This document shows positions 1 through 4,954 of a stretch of DNA of 5,067 nt, piece after piece. This stretch comes from Patescibacteria group bacterium (lineage in GTDB: Bacteria > Patescibacteriota > Andersenbacteria > UBA10190), in contig JACZRJ010000051.1 of assembly GCA_022574795.1 (NCBI GenBank), positions 1 through 5,067 on the forward strand, written 5' to 3'. The notes under the pieces are model-generated. The model saw nothing but the letters and a program-made list of their open reading frames with translations, did not search any database and was not told the DNA's origin. A program made the position numbers and the translations under genes. Each line of letters starts with the position of its first letter. The first letter of the stretch is position 1.

Positions 1-74
1 CGGAAGAAATCAGCCGAAATCCTCGATCCCGCTCAGCAAAATTACGGGCAGCCGTACGAGAAGCACCGCCATAA
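1..74 (+). CDS. rsmH: 16S rRNA (cytosine-1402-N4)-methyltransferase RsmH, C-terminal end (partial)
   Basis: Only the last 23 codons are present, read from base 3 and ending at TAA 72-74. The peptide contains EEISRNPRSRSAKLRAAVR, which matches the conserved C-terminal signature of RsmH/MraW (NPRSRSAKLR). RsmH is a cytoplasmic SAM-dependent enzyme that methylates C1402 of 16S rRNA in the ribosomal P site; its catalytic core lies upstream of the window. The gene is normally the second gene of the dcw cluster, directly before ftsL, and that is its place here. A 57-base gap separates it from the next start. The family call is secure despite the short fragment because the motif and the neighbourhood agree. 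Confidence 0.9.
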   Translation, partial: EEISRNPRSRSAKLRAAVREAPP

Positions 75-131
75 ACCAACCTAATCGAGCTGCTAGACAG
101 CTCAAAAAAACTTCAACACTAACACCAACAC

Positions 132-608
132 ATGGTCGCAAATATTCAACAAAACGTCGTCGCTCGCCATCGAAATTATGTATCCCTGATTCCATTTCGC
201 TCTCGCAGCGGTTTATGGACTACCAAAGGCCTTTCACTTACAAGATTATTCCGACGCTCACCCGGTCGCAGCTACCCTCGAGGAAATCGTTTCAATCAAA
301 GAGGCCAGATCAATAATTCAACCTTTCTGATCTCACTATCATTAATTGCCTTGCTAACCGTCAGCACTCTGGGTTTTCTATATCTGCAGCAAGTACTGCG
401 CACTGCTTCAAGCGGTACCGATATCCAGGCTTTAGAACTAAAAATAATAGAACTCGATGAGCAGCAGCGCGAACTGGAGCTCGACGGCGCTACTATCCGC
501 ACCCTGCGATCAGTGGAGGAGCGAGTCAAGCATCTCAATCTCTCACCTACTGAAACAGTCACCTATCTTGAGTCAATACCAGACCGCGTCGCTGCCAACG
601 TCAACTAG
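132..608 (+). CDS. ftsL: FtsL-like cell division protein (bitopic, coiled coil)
   Basis: A 158-residue protein with FtsL architecture: a cytoplasmic N-terminal tail (1-61), one transmembrane helix (about 64-86, around FLISLSLIALLTVSTLGFLY), then an extracytoplasmic segment. A heptad-rich coiled coil runs at about 97-135, rich in L, I, E and Q. FtsL sequences are poorly conserved, so the call rests on topology plus position between rsmH and ftsI. FtsL pairs with FtsB and activates the FtsWI septal synthase. The tail is long and strongly basic (many Arg, few acidic residues), against the short tail of many FtsL proteins. An in-frame TAA at 120-122 means the start cannot lie further upstream; ATG 132 is the first start and has no Shine-Dalgarno sequence. 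A start further inside the tail cannot be excluded. Stop is TAG 606-608. Confidence 0.8.
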   Translation: MVANIQQNVVARHRNYVSLIPFRSRSGLWTTKGLSLTRLFRRSPGRSYPRGNRFNQRGQINNSTFLISLSLIALLTVSTLGFLYLQQVLRTASSGTDIQALELKIIELDEQQRELELDGATIRTLRSVEERVKHLNLSPTETVTYLESIPDRVAANVN

Positions 609-639
609 TCTGATTTCAGTCAGGCACACAATTATAACC

Positions 640-644
640 AGGAG
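640..644 (+). promoter_or_regulatory. Strong Shine-Dalgarno AGGAG for the 13-codon frame
   Basis: AGGAG is followed by an 8-base spacer and then ATG 653. This is the best match to an anti-Shine-Dalgarno target before any start in the window; the starts at 132, 694, 2669 and 3872 have none or only a weak one. Because it is about 50 bases before the ftsI ATG, it cannot serve that start directly, which suggests ribosomes load here and reach ftsI by coupling. Confidence 0.6.
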
Positions 645-652
645 CTAAAACG

Positions 653-694
653 ATGCTGTTGCTTATGGCGCCGCTGATGATCATTCTATACTGA
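653..694 (+). CDS. Putative 13-residue hydrophobic leader peptide coupled to ftsI
   Basis: ATG 653 opens a 13-codon frame, MLLLMAPLMIILY, ending at TGA 692-694. It has an AGGAG ribosome-binding site at ideal distance. Its stop overlaps the ftsI ATG by one base (TGATG), the classic arrangement for translational coupling by termination and re-initiation. The peptide is almost wholly hydrophobic, with no charged side chains. It could be a functional leader whose translation sets FtsI level, a tiny membrane peptide, or merely a ribosome-loading device. No family is recognised. The frame differs from both ftsL and ftsI, so it is not an extension of either. The evidence is the ribosome-binding site, spacing and overlap; expression is not shown. 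Confidence 0.5.
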   Translation: MLLLMAPLMIILY

Positions 695-2619
695 TGGCTA
701 AATCTGCTTCGGCCCATAAAGTGGATCGGCCCTTTAATGCCACCAGACGAATTTACGTTCTGGCCTTTGTTGGCACGGGCTTATTTATCCTCTTGGGAGC
801 CCGCCTAGCTGATCTACAGATTCTTCGTGAGTCATACTACGACGCCGTTGCCCAAAGCCAACGTGAGCGGGCTAGCGAATTAATTCCTCATCGCGGCATC
901 ATTTATGCCACCGAGGAGGGTAACGTAGAAACCAGTGTCCTCTTTCCTATTGCCACGAATCAGCGCGGCTGGATTGCCTACGCCGTTCCCCGAGACATTA
1001 GCGAACCGGCGCAAGTGGCACAGGAGTTGGCCCCGGCTCTTTTGGCTTTTAGGCAGCGCCAGCAAGACCGGGTTAACGAAACCTTGGTCGCCACCGGACA
1101 AGAACCACGAGAGGAAACTGACGAGAATGTTGCTAGCGATGAGTCAGACGCCCTCGAGCAATTGCGTGATGAGCTCGCCACCAGACTCAATAAAAAAAGA
1201 GATCCCTATGAGCCACTCTTGAGACCGTACGAAATCCTCGACGACGAACTGAGGAATTTTCTTGCCGCTGCTAACCTTCCCGGCATTGTAGTCAAAGAGC
1301 AAGAAGTCAGGATCTATCCCGAGGGTTCCCTGGCAGCTCACGTACTCGGCTTTGTTGGCTATGAGCAAACCGGAAAAGTGGGGCGCTATGGGATCGAAGG
1401 CTGGCATGAGCAGGAACTGGCTGGAGATCTTGGCTTTCTTTCTAGTGAACGAGATAGCATTGGCGCATTCATTGGTGTTGGAGATCACACCTTCGAACCG
1501 GCTACCGATGGCACCGATATCGTCCTGACCATCGATCGGATCGTGCAATCATTTATTGAAAAGGAACTTGCGGATGGCGTTACTCGCTATGGGGCCGAGC
1601 GGGGAACTATCATTGTCATGGAACCGAAAACGGGAGCCATTCGAGGCATGGCGACGTTTCCGACCTTCGACCCCAATTACTATTACGCTATTAATGACCC
1701 GGCCGTGCAATTAAATCCGGCCATCTCAGAAATTTTCGAACCCGGTTCAATTTTAAAACCGTTAATTATGGCCAGCGCCATTGAAGAGAAAATAGTTAAG
1801 CCGGATACTACTATGGTTGATAACGGGCCCATTCGCGTGGCCGAATACCTCATCGATACCTACGATAGCCAGCACCATGGTTTACAAACCATGACCCAGA
1901 TCTTAGAGAAATCGAATAACATCGGCATGGTCTGGGTTGGCCAACAGCTTGGCGCTGAAACAATGTACGATTACTTACGTCGCTTTGGCCTCGGGGAAAA
2001 AACTGGCATCCGGCTGGAGGGAGAAACCAGGACCGTCTTAACTGAGCCTGACGATTGGGATGTCACCACCGTTGCCACTACCAGTTTTGGCCAGGGCATT
2101 GCCCTCACGCCACTCCAGGCCCTTAACGCCATCAACGTCTTCGCTAACCGTGGTCAACTGGTCTCACCACAGATTATTAGCCGTACTGAAACAGCAGATG
2201 CTACAACCATCTTTGAGCCTCAAGTAGTTCGTCAGGCGGTTTCGCCAGCCACCGCTGAACAGATCAGTGCCATGATGGTTAGCGTCATCGAAAACGGGGT
2301 AGCCCAATCCGCCCGGGTACCGGGTTACTACCTAGCCGGAAAAACCGGGACGGCCCAGGTGCCTGATGAGCGAGGCCGGTATTCACCGGATCGTAAAATT
2401 ATTGCTTTCGTCGGCTTTGGTCCAGTTGAGAACCCTAAATTTACTATTCTCATTAAGCTCGACAATCCTGCCGGACTCTCTTTTGCCTCCGGAACCGCTG
2501 CCCCAATGTTTCGCAATTTAGCTACCAAGCTACTGAAATATTATCAGGTAGCCCCTTCCTACGAAATCGGCCAGCAACAACCCTTTCGCGTCACCGTCCC
2601 AGATGATTCAGGCGCCTAA
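694..2619 (+). CDS. ftsI: Class B penicillin-binding protein, septal peptidoglycan transpeptidase (FtsI/PBP2B type)
   Basis: A 641-residue DD-transpeptidase that crosslinks septal peptidoglycan stems on the outer face of the membrane, partnered with FtsW and FtsQLB. A short basic tail is followed by one membrane anchor (about 20-37). The class B N-terminal domain follows, with HRGII at 66-70 and ADLQILRESYYD before it. The transpeptidase domain begins near 270 and holds all three catalytic motifs: SxxK as S352-I-L-K355 (in EPGSILKP), SxN as S407-N-N409, and KTGT at 550-553. Supporting landmarks are GTIIVMEPKTGAIRGMA (304-320), FDPN (325-328) and TSFGQGIALTPLQ (463-475). There are no PASTA repeats. 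Length is slightly above E. coli FtsI (588), partly from a charged stretch at about 118-172 in the non-catalytic domain. ATG 694 lacks its own Shine-Dalgarno sequence and overlaps the stop of the 13-codon frame. Its position after ftsL supports ftsI over an elongation PBP2. Confidence 0.93.
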   Translation: MAKSASAHKVDRPFNATRRIYVLAFVGTGLFILLGARLADLQILRESYYDAVAQSQRERASELIPHRGIIYATEEGNVETSVLFPIATNQRGWIAYAVPRDISEPAQVAQELAPALLAFRQRQQDRVNETLVATGQEPREETDENVASDESDALEQLRDELATRLNKKRDPYEPLLRPYEILDDELRNFLAAANLPGIVVKEQEVRIYPEGSLAAHVLGFVGYEQTGKVGRYGIEGWHEQELAGDLGFLSSERDSIGAFIGVGDHTFEPATDGTDIVLTIDRIVQSFIEKELADGVTRYGAERGTIIVMEPKTGAIRGMATFPTFDPNYYYAINDPAVQLNPAISEIFEPGSILKPLIMASAIEEKIVKPDTTMVDNGPIRVAEYLIDTYDSQHHGLQTMTQILEKSNNIGMVWVGQQLGAETMYDYLRRFGLGEKTGIRLEGETRTVLTEPDDWDVTTVATTSFGQGIALTPLQALNAINVFANRGQLVSPQIISRTETADATTIFEPQVVRQAVSPATAEQISAMMVSVIENGVAQSARVPGYYLAGKTGTAQVPDERGRYSPDRKIIAFVGFGPVENPKFTILIKLDNPAGLSFASGTAAPMFRNLATKLLKYYQVAPSYEIGQQQPFRVTVPDDSGA

Positions 2620-2635
2620 TCTTTCCCACCAGTGG

Positions 2636-2661
2636 TTGTAGGCGAAGCCCACGTGTACAAT
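2636..2661 (+). promoter_or_regulatory. Possible promoter or small dyad before the Mur homologue
   Basis: The 49-base gap after ftsI carries TACAAT at 2656-2661, a 5/6 match to a bacterial -10 box, 7 bases before ATG 2669. This distance would give a transcript starting at or next to the ATG (leaderless). No good -35 box is seen at 17 bases; TTGTAG at 2636 is only 14 bases away. TTGTA (2636-2640) and TACAA (2656-2660) are inverted repeats enclosing GGC-GAA-GCC, so the segment could instead form a small stem. Weak evidence. Confidence 0.22.
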
Positions 2662-2668
2662 GTAAGGC

Positions 2669-3856
2669 ATGGTGACACTCGCCCGACGATTACTGTGGCT
2701 CAAAGTAAAAGATTGGCTTAAGAATTATCGGCCGCTCACGATTGGTATCACCGGCAGTAGCGGCCAAGCCACTGCCCAGGCTGCCATCGTCCAGGCTATC
2801 GGCGGTGAGCGGCGCCTCCGCAAATATCGACAGCGAGATACCTCACCCCGTGGCGTAGCGCTGGCAATTCTAGGAGTAAAACAGCCGGCCAACAAGTCTG
2901 GCTGGGTTAAGCTGCTGGCCAGAAGCTTAATGCGCGAGTTAGCCGAGGATGAACCGGATACCGTTATCGTTCAAATTGGTGCCCAAGCTCCGGGCGACAT
3001 TGACTGGATAGCCACTCGTCGAGTATTTAAGATAGCGGTAGTGTTAAATGCGCAGCCCGCTCACTTGGACCTCTTCACTAGCCGCGAGATGCTTGCCCAC
3101 GAGTTAACCTCACTTGTGGTCGGCTTGCCGACAGACGGCTTCGCCGTCCTCAATGCCGACGATACATTAGTCGCCGCCATGGCTAAGCGGACTACTGCTA
3201 ATGTAGTGACCTATGGTGAGCATCCCGAGGCACATATTAGACTACGACGGGTCGAGAGACTATCGACTGGAACCCTAAGCTGCGAGGTTGAAATTGATAA
3301 AGGGTTACATGAACTGCACCTAAAATACCTAGTCAACCGGGGGCACGTAACTCACGTTCTGGCAGCGTTGTCAGTTGCTCATCTCATTAACTTGGATCTG
3401 GTCAAAGTTATTAAGCGACTGCAATCTTTTCAGCCGGCCAGTGGCCACGGTCGTCTCATTACCGGGCTGCAAGAAGCGCAGCTACTGGACGAGTCAGCTG
3501 AGGCAACCGAGAGCACCATGAAATCAGCCTTAACGACACTCAAAGAGCTCAAGGCCCAGCGACGAATTGCTGTACTAGGTGATATTACGCACCTGGGAGC
3601 TACCAGTGATAAAGTGCACCGTGCTCTTGGGCAGCGAGCAGCGCAAGTCGCCAATCTTGTCATCCTAGTAGGGGAAAGTATGCGTGCAGCCGGCGAAGAG
3701 GCCTTAAAAGCTGGGGCTGATGTTCATCACTTCCAAACTGCTACTGAAGCAGCCAAGTGGCTACCCAGTTTCGTCAGATCAGGCGATGTAATAATTGTCA
3801 CGGGCTCAAAAGATATGCAGATGTACAAGGTTGCTGATTCATTAAAAATGGACTAG
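2669..3856 (+). CDS. MurF-like Mur ligase family protein with eroded catalytic motifs (probable pseudoenzyme)
   Basis: A 395-residue homologue of UDP-MurNAc-tripeptide D-Ala-D-Ala ligase, with central and C-terminal Mur ligase domains in order. Landmarks that align: ITGSSGQAT (27-35) at the P-loop, VIVQIGAQAPGDI (99-111), AVVLNAQPAHLDLFTSRE (123-140), GLPTDGFAVLNADD (152-165), GRLITGLQEAQLLDES (261-276), RRIAVLGDITHLG (298-310) and GDVIIVTGSKDM (372-383). Key residues are changed: P-loop GKT is GQA (Q33, A34); the glutamate of LEMG is Q102; the carbamylated lysine position is L146; the HN of GRHN is shifted or lost near 224-229; the YNANP motif reads AEATE (277-281); the E of GDMLELG is H308; the K of VKGS is T378. 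H132 and the NADD motif remain. The N-terminal UDP-binding domain of classical MurF is also absent, with only about 22 residues before the first strand. An in-frame TAA at 2663-2665 fixes the start at ATG 2669 or later. ATP-dependent ligation seems unlikely; a scaffold or regulatory role is inferred. Confidence 0.8.
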   Translation: MVTLARRLLWLKVKDWLKNYRPLTIGITGSSGQATAQAAIVQAIGGERRLRKYRQRDTSPRGVALAILGVKQPANKSGWVKLLARSLMRELAEDEPDTVIVQIGAQAPGDIDWIATRRVFKIAVVLNAQPAHLDLFTSREMLAHELTSLVVGLPTDGFAVLNADDTLVAAMAKRTTANVVTYGEHPEAHIRLRRVERLSTGTLSCEVEIDKGLHELHLKYLVNRGHVTHVLAALSVAHLINLDLVKVIKRLQSFQPASGHGRLITGLQEAQLLDESAEATESTMKSALTTLKELKAQRRIAVLGDITHLGATSDKVHRALGQRAAQVANLVILVGESMRAAGEEALKAGADVHHFQTATEAAKWLPSFVRSGDVIIVTGSKDMQMYKVADSLKMD

Positions 3857-3871
3857 CCTCAAAACTGATTT

Positions 3872-4651
3872 ATGACTCCCGAAACATTAGATATAGCCGG
3901 TAGCGAAACTTTCAGCGATGGGGAATCTGCTGAGACGGGCTCGGGGCTCACCTCCGAAGCCATCACCTTTCTACACAAAGAGCGCGACCAGGTGCGCGAA
4001 GGAGACGGGGATAGACTAGCTTCAATCGACGCCAGCCTAAAGCTACTAAGGCAAGAGGCTGAACCCAGGGCGGATAGCAGTGAACTATTTGAGACAAAAT
4101 TTGATAGTTTGCGCAAGAAGTACGATAACAGCATGGATCAAGACGGCCGAAAATCAGCCGATGGCGATCTTAGAAGCCTGGCGGTTGACGTTGCGATTGT
4201 GACCGGAGAGAACCAGCTATCTGCTGAAGAATTAAAACGAATGACTGATGATATGGACCAGCACAGAAATGATGCCAAGTGGGAGCAATTTACCAAGGTG
4301 GCGGGACAGCTAAATGTTTTTGGCGAAAAACCTGGGTACGAATCAGGAGATGAAGCCGGCATGAAGAGCGTCGTAGAAAAAATAGCCTCGTCGGACAGCC
4401 CGTATGCTGGCAAGAAGCTGCTTGAACATACGGCTAACATGGCCCTGGCCGGCCGAAAAGCTGAGCTAAATTCTGAGCAGGAACAACTCGTAGCGGACCA
4501 CCTAACTGAAGTTACTGGCAAGACCAATCATTTGGCTACCCTACGAACCGAAAGCTTACACAAAATTGCCACCGCCGATGATATCCGCCGAAGCACTCAC
4601 GGCGTAGACATTCCACCTCACGTAGCAGAAGCACCAAGAAAGGCAGCCTAA
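3872..4651 (+). CDS. Hypothetical acidic, helix-rich cytoplasmic protein
   Basis: A 259-residue protein that I do not recognise. It has no signal peptide or membrane segment, no cysteine and a single tryptophan (W137). Residues 1-27 are acidic and rich in S, T, E, D and G, probably disordered. Charged, helix-prone stretches follow at about 28-85 (coiled-coil-like, around ITFLHKERDQVREGDGDR and SLKLLRQEAE), 100-150, 160-210 and 212-240. The tail (245-259) is P, A, K and H rich. SAEELKRMTDDM (117-128) resembles a helical turn but no EF-hand or enzyme motif is complete. It begins 15 bases after the Mur homologue stop, so cotranscription is likely. No Shine-Dalgarno sequence precedes ATG 3872. 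The open frame of 260 codons with coherent amphipathic composition argues that it is real. Function is unknown; a link to division or wall assembly is suggested only by position. Confidence 0.72.
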   Translation: MTPETLDIAGSETFSDGESAETGSGLTSEAITFLHKERDQVREGDGDRLASIDASLKLLRQEAEPRADSSELFETKFDSLRKKYDNSMDQDGRKSADGDLRSLAVDVAIVTGENQLSAEELKRMTDDMDQHRNDAKWEQFTKVAGQLNVFGEKPGYESGDEAGMKSVVEKIASSDSPYAGKKLLEHTANMALAGRKAELNSEQEQLVADHLTEVTGKTNHLATLRTESLHKIATADDIRRSTHGVDIPPHVAEAPRKAA

Positions 4652-4656
4652 AAAGA

Positions 4657-4669
4657 ATACTTGAAGTAT
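4657..4669. repeat. AT-rich perfect dyad after the hypothetical gene
   Basis: ATACTT-G-AAGTAT is a perfect 6+1+6 inverted repeat just after the TAA at 4649-4651 and before the tRNA. As RNA it could form only a 4-bp stem with no following U-tract, so it is not a convincing terminator. As DNA it could be an operator-like dyad. TTGAAA at 4672-4677 next to it resembles a -35 box, but no -10 lies at correct spacing. Confidence 0.25.
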
Positions 4670-4713
4670 ATTTGAAAGTGCTGCAGGCTACGCCGTAGTA
4701 ACAATATTCTATT

Positions 4714-4785
4714 GGCCTCTTCGTCTAGTGGCTAGGACACCAGGTTCTCATCCTGGAAACAGGGGTTCAATTCCCCTAGAGGCTA
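4714..4785 (+). tRNA. tRNA-Glu (anticodon CTC)
   Basis: A complete 72-base cloverleaf. The acceptor stem is GGCCTCT (4714-4720) with AGAGGCT (4778-4784), including one G-U pair at position 1-72, and discriminator A4785. The anticodon stem is CCAGG/CCTGG (4740-4744, 4752-4756) around loop TTCTCAT, giving anticodon CTC at 4747-4749, which reads the glutamate codon GAG. The T arm is AGGGG-TTCAATT-CCCCT (4761-4777). The D-arm sequence TCGTCTAGTGGCTAGGACA is typical of bacterial tRNA-Glu. CCA is not encoded (the next bases are CAG), so the tail must be added by CCA-adding enzyme. The AT-rich sequence at about 4699-4710 may hold its -10 box (AACAAT 4700-4705), but the -35 is unclear. Charging is by GluRS, or indirectly through a non-discriminating enzyme. 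Confidence 0.96.
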
Positions 4786-4882
4786 CAGTCGAGTAGTTGC
4801 CGAAAGGCAACAATATAAATGACGATTCAATATAGACTGTAACTCCGAGAGAATATTGCCGCCGCAATATTATCGAGGAGCT
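4784..4882 (+). ncRNA. Structured stretch immediately after tRNA-Glu: candidate RNA element
   Basis: Three strong stems occur in about 100 bases. P1 pairs TACAGTC (4784-4790) with GACTGTA (4835-4841), 7 bp, and encloses P2, GTTGCC-GAAA-GGCAAC (4796-4811), a perfect 6-bp hairpin with a GNRA tetraloop. P3 pairs AATATTGC (4852-4859) with GCAATATT (4864-4871) around CGCC, 8 perfect bp, and can be extended by CTCC/GGAG (4843-4846, 4877-4880). No U-tract follows any of them, so they are not ordinary terminators. The GNRA loop and nested layout look like RNA architecture. I could not match it to tmRNA, RNase P RNA, SRP RNA, 6S RNA or T-box consensus motifs. It may be a processed tRNA trailer, a small RNA or a leader of a downstream gene. 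Strand is assumed from the tRNA; most stems also form on the other strand. Confidence 0.35.
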
Positions 4883-4929
4883 ACCTTAACGTATATCAAC
4901 CGAAGGCTGAGCTTAAGCTTGCATTTGTA

Positions 4930-4954
4930 AATGAAGGTTTCTACCACCTTCATT
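4930..4954. repeat. Perfect 9-bp inverted repeat (hairpin)
   Basis: AATGAAGGT (4930-4938) pairs exactly with ACCTTCATT (4946-4954) around the 7-base loop TTCTACC. On the + strand the stem contains ATG 4931, the start of a weak reading frame, so it would hide that start codon. Neither side carries a clear U-tract (CCTTTATCC on +, TACAAATG on -), so it is not a good terminator. Confidence 0.5.

Noticed and set aside
2..316. Frame open for about 104 codons across the rsmH end and the ftsL start (frame of base 2), with a basic peptide.
   Set aside because: The RsmH C-terminal signature NPRSRSAKLR is clearly in the frame of base 3, and the FtsL membrane helix is in the frame of base 132. The third frame has no family motif and is best seen as a chance shadow in stop-poor DNA.
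10..562. Minus-strand open frames opposite rsmH and ftsL.
   Set aside because: They mirror the coding strand, have serine/arginine/cysteine-rich unnatural composition, and no ribosome-binding site or family motif.
633..638. TATAAC resembling a -10 box before the 13-codon frame.
   Set aside because: A start from this box would begin at about 645 and cut off the strong AGGAG site at 640-644, so it does not fit the translation signals.
692..694. TGA read as a sense codon, as in some CPR lineages, which would fuse the 13-codon frame to something downstream.
   Set aside because: The frame after the TGA soon meets a TAG and encodes nothing conserved; no long gene in the window contains an in-frame TGA.
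1144..1548. Minus-strand frame of 134 codons opposite ftsI.
   Set aside because: The opposite strand encodes conserved PBP sequence here; the minus product resembles no family and is explained as antisense shadow.
3859..4527. Two minus-strand frames opposite the hypothetical gene.
   Set aside because: Their products are serine-rich complements of an acidic, lysine-rich protein, typical shadows; the + frame is longer, fits the operon and has balanced helical composition.
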